From Venturia oleaginea (taxonomy: Eukaryota; Ascomycota; Dothideomycetes; Venturiales; Venturiaceae), in contig JABMLP010000016.1 of NCBI GenBank assembly GCA_013176395.1, forward strand, positions 1,302,001 through 1,366,000: a stretch of 64,000 nucleotides of DNA, given 5' to 3'. The notes under the pieces were generated by a model. It saw only the letters and a program-made list of their open reading frames with translations. It made no database searches and had not been told where the DNA came from. Numbering within the stretch: the first letter of the stretch is position 1; each line of letters starts with the position of its first letter. Positions 47,777-58,512 of this stretch are shown here, one piece after another. The position numbers were made by a program, and so were the translations under genes.

Positions 47777-47819
47777 GATGAGGATACGAAAATGTGTACC
47801 GCTCGATGGTGGATTACGT
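47777..47819 (-). repeat. Pogo-1 right terminal repeat with one iteron
   Basis: Its reverse complement is identical to the left end except that one 17-bp iteron is absent. TA follows at 47820-47821. Confidence 0.85.
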
Positions 47820-48520
47820 TACACATATTGATTCGCCCTGCTTAAAGATGGAGCCTGTCAGTGGCAAGAAAGGATCTGGGTTCAACTTGGCTGGAGTGGA
47901 GACTTATGGAGGAGGACTTTGGTATGCTGATGATATTGGTAACAGCTAGTAATTCTATACTCATGTATATCGTAGGCATACTTGGTTTGATCGAGATCTT
48001 GCCGTAGCCGGACGAGCATATGTCCGTACGAGCCCAACAACCATCGAAAGCCACGAGTTCCATCACTTGCTGTCCACCTTGACCGTCAAAACCCTTTTAA
48101 TTTCAGCACTGAACATCAACTTCTATCGGTATTGTCTCAGACCATAGAAACGCTTCCTGTAGGCCACAGCCACGATTCTACCCCGAGAGTAGTATCAGGC
48201 CCTTGGACTTATTCTATGGCTCCACGCCACAGCAATCTGCTTACTCAGAGACTGGCGTCACAACTGAATACGCATCCTAATAACATCGTCGATGTAGATA
48301 TCTCTCTATACGACACTCAAAAAGCCACACTTGGTAATTTCAACAACGAGTTCATTTACTCTGCCCGCATCGATAATCTCATGATGAGTTTCTGCGCTCT
48401 CAAAAGCTTTACCACATGCCTTGATCTTCCAACCGCTTTGGACGAGGAAACTTCAGTAAGAACTCTAGTCATGTTCGATCATGAAGAAATTGGGCAGCGA
48501 GGGTCCCGTCGGGGCAAAAT

Positions 48521-51500
48521 CAGTGAAGTAAATAGACTAGACAGACACAGATACGACAGCCATATCCGGTCTGTCCACCTAAAACATGCAGATATCCAAG
48601 GATATCTGTCTGTTATCTGTCTGCCAAGGTCACTGTAGAAGGTGGTGATAGAAGGGGTTTTGGTGATCTATACGATAAATTACAAGTCCCAATCGTCCTC
48701 AATAACAACCTCACCATTTACGATAGTAATGCCTTCGCAACCATCCTCTTCACCGCTGGATTCTTCAGTGCATCCGTTTTGAATAGAGGCTTTATCCTCA
48801 TTGAACTGTCCCTTGATATCCTGCATCACCAATGTAATACCAACCTCATTGCGCTGAATCTCGTCATCGATATCGCGCTGACCTTGAGCCTCAGGGCTGA
48901 GGTCAACAGTCTCTTCAACAACAGCTTTATCGAGGGTAATGTCATCAATAGAATGAGGCCTTCCAAACCAGTCTTTGAGACATTCATTGGCCTCAATGAG
49001 GTCTATATTGAGCCGATTGCGAGAGTCAGATATAAGGTGTTTGGCGCTCGAAAATATACGCTCACATTCGTCAGACATCAGAGGTATTGCCAACATATCA
49101 TACGCAAACCTCACGAGATCTGGCTCAACAAGATAGTGATTGTTCCAGTAACTGAGGGCGTCGGTAGGCGTTAAATTAGAACCACAGTAATGTCCAAAGC
49201 GATCAGTAACCCAGGGAGCCGTTGAGGTTTCGAAATCGTCATCCGAGTGCCAGTAGTTGTTATCATAAGACGCAAATGAACCCCATTGAGTGTCATCTTC
49301 ATTACTGGGCCTGTACGGCTCTCGTCGTAATGCAAATAGAGGGTCGATTGGGGGATCACCGCTTGTAGAATAGCGGCCTTTGTATTCTTCTTCCCATAGT
49401 TTGGTGACGGGTTCCTTGACCTTGATATCATAAACTTCATTGAAATCCGGCCAATTACGCTCAAACCATAGGGATTTTCGCGCAGGATCCAGCAGAATGG
49501 CAGCAAAGTAAGCTGGAGATTCGGAAGTCTTTTCCCAATATTCAGAGATCTTGGTGTGAGAAGCCGTACACCATTTGGCCAATATCCCGTAATGGGGATG
49601 ACCAGATCTGCTAGAAGCATCCTCAAATTTGCCTTGAAAGTACGAGATCCTCCTCCTCAATTTATCCATTGTAGTGTACCATTTTCGAAGAACTCGGCTC
49701 CCTCTGTTGCCTTCAGTGGTTAACGTGGCTTCATGAAAGACTTGAAGACAAGATTGTAGTGTTTCGAGGAGGTTCCAATCGGTAGAGAGCAGTTTATCGT
49801 CGTTGACGCCCTTTGAACGAGGCTGGGTAGGAATATGGGTGTTACAGAACGGATCAATACGGCTGCGACAATTGAGGAAGCGATTGATAGACTCAAAGTA
49901 CGAGTTCCATCGTGTTGCGTTGGATTGTATGAGCTGAAAGAATATATTAGCTAGGGAATAGTTTTAGGTTGTGGCGAGGAGATCTGATAAGATTGCAATC
50001 ACAGCCTTCTAATTGGCTGAAAAGCTCGAAAAGTGGGGAATATCGCGAGAATTCTGAACTTACATCGTAGGTATTCCACTTGATCTCGCTCGCAACTGTA
50101 CTCAAACACCGCCCAAACTCCTGCCGCCTTTGAGGCGTCATCCGAATTTACTTCACTATGTTATGGACCTTGCCAATCACTCCTTTCTTGCGCCAGGCAG
50201 CTGCAATTGAAGAGTAGTCGCCGTTGAGGTTGTTCGGATCCAAATCGCGTAAGTCCTTCTCCGCAGCGTCACCTAATATGAGGACCTGGGCTGATAAATT
50301 GATGATGTGATCGATACAGCGCAGTTTCCTACACCTTCTCTGCTCCTTAGTCATTTCTGGGTAGAGCCCACGCAGTATAATGTCGATACAGACATCGTTT
50401 GAAGCCGCATTATCGGTCACAAAGAAGCCAACTCTCCTCCAGATCTTGTAGTCCTTGATGACCCGGTGTAACAACGCCGCCATATTCTCGCCTGAGTGCT
50501 CGTCAATGAGCTCACGGAGGGCTAAAAGCTTGATCTGGCGCCGCCCTTGGTGGTCAATGTAGTGAGCGTTGACTACAATGATTGCATAGGAGTTTGGAGA
50601 GGTCCATAAGTCAAAGGTTAAGTGAATGTTCGATCTCTATGAGCGTTAGTATAGTAACTAAATCGCGAGTAGAAGATCGTCTCACCTTGCCCTCCTCATA
50701 TCTCGCTGGAGCCATTTTTTACGCTTCGCATATTCAGCCATTACCCAACTCCGTACCGTGTACCTCCCAGCCAAATATGCAACATATGGCGCGTTCAGAT
50801 GCTTCAAAAAGGCTAAGAAGTAGAGGTTATCTACCATCGAGATGGCGATATGACAATACACAATCCAGCGGATGAGGAGCAACTTGAAGAGCTCAAAATT
50901 ATCGTGCCAAATAAGTTTGCGCATCCCGTTTACAACTTTGGTGTTGGCCGCCTGGTCCGCCAAATGCTGCAACACGTTACATTTGGGGATCTCATTACCA
51001 TTGACATTAACGCCGTGTTTGGTGCGCCAATGAGTGAGGGCGTGAGTATGACCGTAGGTAATATCGAGGGTAAATGGAGACTTTGTTTTTTCGCCGTTCT
51101 CACCATTGCAGTACCAGCAATAGTAGAGGATAATTGGTTCTGCGGGATGCGCGGTTGCAAACCCTCGAAGTTTGCCGTTATTTTCCTTCTGCCAGATCAT
51201 AGAGGTAAGTTTCTTCTTCCTCTCACGCCTCAAGACAATGTCATCCCGCCGGCGGTAGTTGATACCCTCGATTTTGTAGGTTCTGCGCATATAGACATTA
51301 TCTAAAGGTTGTGATACTGGATTCTGGTTATCGGCAGAAGGCTCACCTGCACTTGAGGTAAAGGTAACTGTGTGGTTGCCAACTTTCCGGGTTTTTGTGA
51401 CTCTCCGTTTGCGTTTATTACCGGTAACTAGGCCAGAATCGATAGCCTTATCGTCGCCGAGGATAGTTGATGAATTATCGAATATAGAAGGTTGAGTACT

Positions 51501-51963
51501 GACACGGCCAGAAGCGGTAGAACGCTGAGTTTGAGATTGAGAGGCTTGAGAGCTACCTCGCCCTCGCCCTCCCGGCGCAGGCATTGTTGAAACTCAATTG
51601 AAAAGATGTTCAAATTTGAGCGATTTGGAGGGTTCGATAACTCATAATATTAAGGTCCACGCCGGCGAGGTTTTTGGCTGCCCCTGAGCTGGATTTTTCA
51701 GTATATTCAAAGTAACCAATCGCTTGCAAAGCCGAAGATATTAGCGTAGATTCCTTGCTAATTCCACGCCAATGTCTACTATCCTCGCTAAAATCCACGC
51801 CAAAATCCACTACCTCCGCACCCACCACCAAAAACAGCGCTGTACAGACATGCCAAGCCAATATCTGGACCTTGATTGGTGGAGATCTGCTCCATCTAGA
51901 CCCCCCTGTTGTCCCAAGTCCGTCTGTCTGTCTGTTTGTCTGTCTAGTCTATTTACATCACTG
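48521..51963 (-). mobile_element. hAT transposon inserted in the M18 peptidase gene
   Basis: Ends: CAGTGAAGTAAATAGACTAG at 48521 and the reverse complement CAGTGATGTAAATAGACTAG ending at 51963. The inverted repeats are 27 bp with one mismatch. A perfect 8-bp duplication GGCAAAAT lies at 48513-48520 and 51964-51971, diagnostic of the hAT superfamily. Size is 3,443 bp. GTCT-type repeats lie inside the right end. It carries one minus-strand transposase gene. Confidence 0.95.
48680..51584 (-). pseudogene. hAT transposase, intact except for one in-frame TAA
   Basis: The three-exon model is 51584-50686, 50634-50064 and 49933-48680 (908 codons). Introns are 50685-50635 (GTGAGA...AGAG) and 50063-49934 (GTAAGT...TTTCAG). 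An N-terminal BED-like zinc finger is visible (YYCWYCNG ... HALTHWRTKH). It is followed by LTFDLWTSPNSY and FFVTDNAASNDVC (RNase-H-fold acidic residues), and the C-terminal hAT dimerisation block IPLMSDECERIFSSAKHLIS. The only lesion seen is TAA at 50150-50148 after VHNIVK. The minus-strand gene and terminal repeats share limits, leaving about 160 bp (left) and 380 bp (right) of non-coding ends. Confidence 0.85.
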
Positions 51964-52837
51964 GGCAAAATCGACATTCCTCCCACAAACACTGCAACAC
52001 ATCTCCGCCATCCGACTTTCCGAACCCCAACATATCGGCAATTCCAAAGCATATGAGAACAGAGATCGAGCGCCAAGATTTTCTATAAATACAGCCTATG
52101 AACAAGCCATCGCCCGGTCCTTCCTCATCTCAGCCGATGTCCTCCGCGGCAAACACCCAAACTACTCTGGCTATCACGAATCGAACCACATACCCTTTCT
52201 GAACAGTGGCATCGTCTTCGCTTCTACCTCAAGAGAGCCCCTGAGTAAATCGATGCCTGGGACGATAATGATGTTGGAGCTCATGTGCCATCCCGAATCA
52301 TCCTCCCCAACACTCGACTCAACTTCCGATCAAGCAGGCGATGTAGAGGCACCGGAAGTAGCTATTCGACATCCACCAAAATCTCAAGTCTTCGTCTTTC
52401 CTAATGGGGACGATCGTGGCAGTACTACCGGTCCCCACCTTGAAGCTAATCTCGGAATCAATGTGGTTGATATGGGGAATTCGGTGATAAGCATGCATAG
52501 TATACGGGAAATGGCGGGGAGTCACGGTGTGAAGATTGCCGTCCGAGTGTTTCGGCTGTTTTATGAGAATTATTCTGAGTATGAGGGGCATGTTGTCTGT
52601 AGGTAGGATGGAGCCCGGAAATCCAGGGGGGAAAACTATCTGTCTGGAAGCCAGGTCGCGCTTTTGAACACGTCCATAACATACTGTGGTCTGGTGGATA
52701 ATATCCCATCCATGCTTCACAGCAAAAACACCCTTACGAACATCTAGACGCTAGACGTTTATTACCCATCAGACCACAGAAGAGGATTGGAGATGACCAT
52801 TCAAGATTCGAATTGGTCGTGGGATCTTAACTCCCAG

Positions 52838-52942
52838 CTTGACACTCCAGCTTGGCATCCCAGCTTGACACCTCAGCTTCACACCCAGCTTCACACCCCA
52901 GCTTCACACCCCAGCTTCACACCCCAGCTTCACACCCCAGCT
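52838..52942 (+). repeat. Minisatellite, 14-bp unit
   Basis: Seven or so tandem copies of CCCAGCTTCACACC, the first ones diverged (CAGCTTGACACTC, CAGCTTGGCATC). It lies between the M18 remnant and the 3' end of the RRM locus. Confidence 0.9.
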
Positions 52943-52953
52943 AACCATCGTCC

Positions 52954-53955
52954 CTAGGAGAGTCGAAGACGTGCGATTCCAACCCGATGCGATTGCATAG
53001 AACAAATCGCCATCTCTGCTTCCGCACGAGCCTCAAACTCGACCCAGCCAACACAGCCCTTGTTGGTCTGCTCCACGTTCGCGACGACGATCCGGCCGAA
53101 GTTGTCAAAGAGCGTATGGATGTCGGTCTTTGTGAATCCGGCTGTGAGACCGCCGATGAAGATAAGCGGGTTCATGGAAACAGGAGCAAAGTCAGAGTAT
53201 ACCCCGTGGTAGCCAAGCGCATGGCACTCGTTGCACGGCACCACATCTTGTGGCATCCTCCACTTCTGGATGCCAACAGCCTGAGCGAGCTCTCAATCTA
53301 TTCTGCGAGGGCTCATACGGCTGAACGTCCAGAGAGCATCCCACATTGCCACATCTCGCGCAGTGGGAGCATCGGGTCTGTAGAGGATCAGCGAGCGAAT
53401 GTTCTTGCCGCATACATGATCCTGATCCAGGCTGAGCAGACCTTTTGTTCTGTCCGTCGCAGAAATCGTGTGACGTCGACACCACATATTTGCCGCCATT
53501 TGTGGAGCCGTCAAGGGCACGTTCGCTGTCCCTCTGTACCACTGGCAGCAGAAACAGAGGCTAATGAGCGCGTCCTCTCGACCCAATTGGATCATGTCGT
53601 TTAATGTGGGGGCCTTTATAGGCTGCCGAGCCCGTCCTTCCTGGTGCTCTGGGTGCTCCAATTCGCCAAGAGCATTCGGAAAAGCCGCCGAGTTTGGAAC
53701 AGTTCCTGGACTGTTAGATCTTTTTGTTATGAGAGCCCAGGAGTGATTGTACTTACCAATGTCGGAGGTAGTGGTGTCTGGAATCTGAGCCTCTACGACC
53801 TCGGCCCCAGCGAATACCAAAGTTTGCACATCCTCGGAGATGTGAGCCTCTTCTTTCTTAGATGAATCATTCCCAAACTTCCGTTCCTTCCACTCTTCCG
53901 CCTCAAACTGATCGAGCGGCTTATAGCATCGTTGAAGGTTACTTTTTCCTGGCAT
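52954..53955 (-). pseudogene. RRM-domain protein locus with one in-frame stop
   Basis: The frame opens at the ATG at 53955 and stays in one frame to 52954, apart from TGA at 53295-53293. An intron at 53756-53706 (GTAAGT...CCAG, 51 nt) keeps the frame open either way. The first two thirds have Cys pairs (LCFCCQWY, PCNECH) but no domain I recognise. The C-terminal 70 residues are a clear RRM: IFIGGLTAGFTKTDIHTLF (RNP2) and KGCVGWVEFE (RNP1-like), closest in style to the third RRM of NAM8/NGR1/TIA-type proteins. Because of the stop, the RRM would be lost. Either a pseudogene, or a second small gene starting at the ATG at about 53241 or 53175. Confidence 0.55.
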
Positions 53956-54321
53956 TTTGTTGAGGTGTCTTTAAAATATAAGTATATCGATGAATCCGGC
54001 TACTTGAAAACGTGAAATATTGACAAGAAAGAAGTATCGAAACGTTCATATTTAAAGAAAACATCCTGTTTCCAAAGCGACCCCTTACCCAACTTAGAGA
54101 GACAAAGCGAGGAAATTTTCGTATGGTAGACACGCTGAGTCAATCCGCACTTCGAGCAGTCGTTTGAATATTGTGGGCAAGTGGGTGGTAAGACCTAAAC
54201 AAAGGGATAGGTGTTTCCACACGGTTATCCAATGCCGTTCAGATGTTAAGAAAGAGTTATGAGGGAGTGTACAATAGCTGAAACAAATCTGTTGCTAAAC
54301 TGTATACTACCTACTTATCTA
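53956..54321. other. Intergenic
   Basis: Upstream of the RRM locus and left flank of Pogo-2. Nothing recognised. Confidence 0.4.
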
Positions 54322-54502
54322 TAACGTGTTCCACCACCGAGCTGGTCAACCCACCGAGCTGGTCAAAAAGGCTTGGCACGACCAACTCATGTTACGACTC
54401 TTCAATTTAATCGCTATTTACAATAGATTCTAAGTCCGTCGTGCTACTATCTGATTCAGATGATATCTCGATATCTTTTTTACAAGTTCGCGCATTATGC
54501 CC

Positions 54503-54694
54503 TGTGACGGCATGGCATGGCTGTCTTGCAGTCACGTGACTTTGTGGTCTTAGCGAGGCGCGCACGGCCACACGTGGCTACGGCGCGACTTCTACGAGTC
54601 GCCGGAGTAGATTCCTCTCTACCTAAGATTCTCTTATTACACTTAGTACTTAGAACAATAGACCTGTCTATAACCTCTTTTACTCGCCGTGACA
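54503..54694. mobile_element. Small MITE-like insertion inside the Pogo-2 transposase gene
   Basis: Comparison with Pogo-4 shows 192 extra bp within the zinc-knuckle codons. They are flanked by the direct repeat TGCCC (54498-54502 and 54695-54699; six bases ATGCCC if one end base is shared). The ends are TGTGACGGC and GCCGTGACA, inverted with one mismatch. No coding capacity. It replaces the knuckle's second half and causes an early stop. Confidence 0.65.
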
Positions 54695-56289
54695 TGCCCA
54701 GTTGCGCCGCAGTTTCTACAGCGCCGTTGAGTTGGTCGGGCTATTTCTCGACCACCACTACCACGAGCCTTCTTTGATCCCTGAGGCGCGACAGACGCCT
54801 CGGCAGCTACCTGCGCTGCTACAGTCCCATACTCTATAGTACCACCTTGCTGGATCCACTTCCTTTTGCGCCATTTTCGCTTTGTCATTACTGCCAATTG
54901 CTCTTCAAGCTCGTGGTTGCGCGCAACAAGTAGAGCGTTTTGGTGTAGCATCAATTCAGCGCCCTTGACAAGCTGGGAAAAGCCTGCCTGCGCAGTAACT
55001 GGTGACCGAGTAAAGGACTCGCTTACGAGCTTGGATTGGGATCCAAATTCAAGAGTATTGCTTGGAGTCTTCGCCTGCCACGGCGTCTCCTGCGGTGGGG
55101 GTGCTGGTGGGGTACGTAGCCGTACTTCAAGGCGATCCAATACCACCTCCGCGTTGATAGGGACTAGCCCTACCATCTCAAAAGCCTTTCGACAGTTCTC
55201 TTCTGTAAACACGTCGAAAAACGCGTCTTTGAAGGCTGGGAGGAAGCCTTCTTTGTTGATATGGTAGACGCGTCGGCGTGCCAAGTCTCGAACTCGTTGA
55301 GAGTACTTGCACTTCAACGGCGAGAAGCAGACCACATCAAGCGGCTGGAGGATATGCGATGAATGAGGTGGCATACAGAGCGTTATGATCTTGTGTTCGA
55401 GGCAGTAGTCCTTGAAATCCTGGTTGAGATGGCTCTCATGGCCGTCCAAGATGAGCAGCCTATACCCTCTCACTTGACGCGCCTTTGTATACGCGTCAAA
55501 GTGCTTCAACCACTTAAGACCAAGCGCGTTGTTTGTCCAGCCGTTCTCAGAGACCGAGAGCTTCCAATTCCGTGGTATATCTGCCTCCTCATACCACGCA
55601 GAGATGTGAACGCGTCCTTTGTAGATAATGAATGGCGGGGTCGCATACCCAGCGGCGCAGATGCTCTGGATAACTGTAACCCACTCGCGATCGCCTGGCT
55701 GGATCAAATTAGGCCGCGTACGTCTTTCAAAAGCTGTGACGACCTTCATTGACCCAATAACGCCCATCTGGAAGCCAATCTCGTCAAAGTTGTGCGTATC
55801 CTCGTCGTGGATACCATACTTTGCCTTAGTGTCTGCAACGAGCTTGAACCACGCGCCAATAATCTCTGGATCTTCCTGTAGTATTCTCTGCCTACCCTTA
55901 GCTCGATTGAAGGCCATCTTGAGCTCATCTAAGCGCGTTACAAACCTCTCAGCCCAGTTTTTCCCTACTGGCTCTCCACCGCGTACACCTAGTAGTTTAT
56001 CCGCCATATCTGCTACCTCACACAGCCGGGGCGCGAATCCTCGCGAATCGAGGTCGAGGATGTATTGGACAATTGTCTACTCTTCAGTCGTAGTAAGCTT
56101 GTGTTGGGCGTTGCGAGTATCTAGGCGATACGTGATTCCGTTGTATCGGCTAGTCAATGTTGAAGGAGGTACATCAAACGCTTCAGCAGCGCGCCGGAGG
56201 CTTCGGAATTGGTGGGTGTTATAGGCAGAAAGGGCAAGCTGAATTCTGCCTTCTCTGTTAGATAATTGCGCATTTTGTTGTTGAGACAT
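54643..56289 (-). pseudogene. Pogo-2 transposase: one TAG and a truncated knuckle
   Basis: The ATG at 56289 opens the frame. N-terminal HTH (REGRIQLALSAYNTHQFRSL, then AAEAFDVPPSTLTSRYNG) is followed by TAG at 56079-56077, where Pogo-4 has CAG (Gln). The frame then continues to 54643 with HNFDEIGFQMG, YRLLILDGHESHLNQDF and SHILQPLDVVCFS (DDD triad). Zinc knuckle CRNCGATGH is cut by the small insertion at 54503-54694. It is nearly identical to Pogo-4 throughout, including the N-terminal domain. Confidence 0.9.
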
Positions 56290-56473
56290 ATCGTGTTAAT
56301 GAGGGAGTTGGTCGTCTTGGCAGAAACTGACCAGCTCGGTGGGTTGACCAGCTCGGTGGTGGAACACGTTATCCCGAAACTTTTTCAAGCTATTTTGCTT
56401 ATTTACACTATTTTGAGCTGTCCGATTACTACTTTTCTTTCTCCGTTTCTACTTACTATTACTATCTCTATTA

Positions 56474-58299
56474 ACGTGTTCCACCACCCAACCGCTCAAA
56501 CCACCCAACCGCTCAAAATCTGCCAAGACTTCTACCATTCCTCTTACGTGATTATGTCTGAATAACGAAACGCACTATTACTCCAACACGAAGGGAGAAT
56601 CCAGCTCGCACTCCAAGCCCTCCAAGCCCGCCAATTCCGAAGCCAAAGGGCCGCCGCTCGTGCCTTTGACGTTAAACAGCGAATCCTCTCTGAGCGCGTT
56701 AAAGGACTCCCATTTATCCTCGAAACACCACCAAATGGTCGGAAACTTACTCTTACTGAAGAGCAAACGCTTGTTCGATACATTCTTGACCTCGATTGGC
56801 GAGGATTTGCGCCACGCTTTGTGAGGTAGCAGATATGGCCGATAAACTGCTAGGTGTACGCGGTGGAGAGCCAGTGGGCAAAAACTGGGCTGAGAGGTTC
56901 GTTACGCGCTCAGATGAGCTCAAGATGGCCTTCAACCGAGCCAAGGATAGGCAGAGGATACTGCAGGAAGATCCAGAGATTATTGGCGCGTGGTTCAAGC
57001 TCGTTGCAGATACCAAAGCCAAGTACGGCGTCCACGACGAGGATACACACAACTTTGACGAGATTGGCTTCCAGATGGGTGTTATTGGGTCAATCAAGGT
57101 CGTTACAGCCTCTGAGAGACGTACAAGGTCGGAACTCATTCAGCCGGGCAATCGCGAATGGGTTACGGTTAGTCAGAGTATCTGCGCCGCTGGGTATGCA
57201 ACCCCACCCTTCATTATCTACAAAGGACGCGTTCACATCTCTGCGTGGTACGAGCAGGCAGATATACCGCGCAATTGGAAGCTTTCAGTCTCTGAGAACG
57301 GCTGGACAAAAAACGCGCTTGGTCTTGAGTGGTTGAAGCATTTTGACGCGCATACAAAGGCGCGGCAGGTGGGGGGGTACAGGCTACTCATTTTGGACGG
57401 CCATGAGAGCCATCTCAACCAGGATTTCAAGGACTACTGCCTCGAAAATAAGATTATAACTCTCTGCATGCCATCGCACTCGTCGTATATACTCCAGCCC
57501 CTTGACGTGGTCTGCTTCTCGCCGTTAAAGCGCAAGTACTCCCAACGCATCCGGGACTTGACGCGCCGACGCGTGTACCATATCAACAAGGAAGGCTTTC
57601 TCCCTGCCTTCAAAGACGCGTTTTTCGACGTATTTACAAAAGAGAACTGTCAAAAGGCCTTTGAGGCAGTAGGGCTAGTCCCTATCGACGCGCAGGCGGT
57701 ATTGGACCGTCTTGAAGTACGGCTACGTACCCCGCCAAAACCCCTTCTCCCAGAAACGCCGTGGCAGTCAAAGACTCCAAGCAATACTCATGAATTTGGA
57801 TCCCAATCCAAGCTCTTAAGCGACTCTTTTACTCGGTTACCAGTTACTGCGCAGGCTGGCTTTTCCCAGCTTGTTAAGGGCGCTGAATTGATGCTTCACC
57901 AAAACGCTCTACTCGTTGCGCGCAACGACGAGCTTGAAGAGCAATTGGCAGTAATAACGAAGCGAAAATCGCGCAAAAGGAAGCGGATTCAGCAAGGTGG
58001 TACTATAGAGTATGGGACTACTGCAGCGCAGGTAGCTGCAGAGGCGTCTGTAGCGCCTCAGGGATCAAAGAAGGCTCGGGGTAGTGGTGATCAAGAAATA
58101 GCCCGACCAACTCAACGGCGCTGTGGGAACTGCGGCGTAACTGGGCATAATGCGCGAACTTGTAAAAAAAATATCGAGATATTTTCTAAATCAGATCACG
58201 ACGGACTTAGAATCTATTGTTGATAGCGAAAAAATTAAAGAGTCGTAACATGAGATGGTCGTGCCAAGAAATTTTGAGCGGTTGGGTGGTGGAGTACGT
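56474..58299 (+). mobile_element. Pogo-3: variant with a different iteron
   Basis: Left end 56474-56518: ACGTGTTCCACCA overlapping two iterons CCACCCAACCGCTCAAA. Right end 58272-58299: one iteron, outer sequence ACGTACTCCACCA. TA flanks at 56472-56473 and 58300-58301. The DNA just inside the right iteron (TTGGCACGACCA, then CATGTTACGACTCTT) matches the equivalent end of Pogo-2 and Pogo-4, so only the iterons differ. Confidence 0.92.
56554..58223 (+). pseudogene. Pogo-3 transposase with a divergent DNA-binding region
   Basis: From the ATG at 56554 the frame reads MSE, then TAA at 56563-56565 where relatives have Gln. It continues with HEGRIQLALQALQARQFRSQ and AARAFDVKQRILSERVKGLP, clearly different from Pogo-2/-4. 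A 1-nt deletion near 56815-56825 shifts the frame; from 56835 on (VADMADKLLGVRGGEPVGKN) the protein is nearly identical to Pogo-2/-4. That part includes HNFDEIGFQMG, LLILDGHESH, ILQPLDVVCFS and the whole zinc knuckle CGNCGVTGHNARTC. Two lesions (stop, frameshift) make it inactive. Divergence is limited to roughly the first 75 residues. Confidence 0.9.
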
Positions 58300-58512
58300 T
58301 ACTTGTTTTCACAAAGCAAATCGAAATTTCGAGCGTCTGCATCTCATGTCTTTACAAGCGGCTTCCTCATAGCTCTTCCTAAGCCTTCCTAAGATATTGC
58401 CCAAAGCTAGCAAAACTACCGTAACATCAACAAGACCACCCTTTTCACTGTTTATGCACTGATTTAGGTTTGTTCAGTTCGGGTTGTTGGGAGGGACGGC
58501 ACAATCGATTTT

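Larger units (their letters stand above)
40752..47819 (+). mobile_element. Pogo-1: Fot1/Pogo-type DNA transposon carrying LINE-2
   Basis: Ends: ACGTAATCCACCATCGAGCG at 40752 and its reverse complement ending at 47819, flanked by TA at 40750-40751 and 47820-47821, the usual Tc1/mariner-Pogo duplication. The left inverted repeat (40752-40811) has two iterons of the type CCA(T/C)CGAGCGGTACACA. The right one (47777-47819) has a single iteron and is otherwise identical over 43 bp. The element holds an intact transposase frame and was invaded near that frame's 3' end by LINE-2 (42533-47763). Without LINE-2 it would be about 1.8 kb, like its relatives at 54-64 kb. Confidence 0.92.
47820..52606 (+). 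pseudogene. M18 aspartyl aminopeptidase, broken by transposons
   Basis: Fragments of one gene on both sides of a hAT insertion. On the left, immediately after Pogo-1: THIDSPCLK (metal-binding His/Asp region), FNLAGVETYGGGLW, a normal intron (47922-47975), HTWFDRDLAVAGRAYVR, then VDISLYDTQKATLG, FIYSARIDNL and MFDHEEIG. On the right (51964-52606): AYEQAIARSFLISAD, GKHPNYSGYHESNH, DRGSTTGPHLEANLG and SMHSIREMAGSH. All are conserved M18 blocks; the family removes N-terminal Asp/Glu in cytosol or vacuole. The N-terminal part is absent. One extra G near 48494 and another frame change near 48110 add further breaks. It is certainly non-functional here; a second copy elsewhere is likely. Confidence 0.88.
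54324..56369 (-). mobile_element. Pogo-2
   Basis: Perfect 42-bp inverted repeats: 54324-54365 and 56328-56369. Each consists of ACGTGTTCCACCA overlapping two copies of an iteron with core CACCGAGCTGGTCA. TA flanks both sides (54322-54323 and 56370-56371). It contains a minus-strand transposase and a 192-bp secondary insertion (54503-54694). It lies head to head with Pogo-3, only about 100 bp apart. Confidence 0.93.

Noticed and set aside
40752..47819. A composite transposon using Pogo ends to carry a LINE as cargo
   Set aside because: The LINE has its own 12-bp target duplication and tail, so it is a later independent insertion.
48497..48520. hAT left end at CAGCGAGGG (48495)
   Set aside because: The right end has no matching sequence. 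The pair beginning CAGTGA at 48521 with the GGCAAAAT duplication fits exactly.
52838..52942. A CRISPR-like array
   Set aside because: Units are contiguous with no spacers. It is a minisatellite in a eukaryotic genome.
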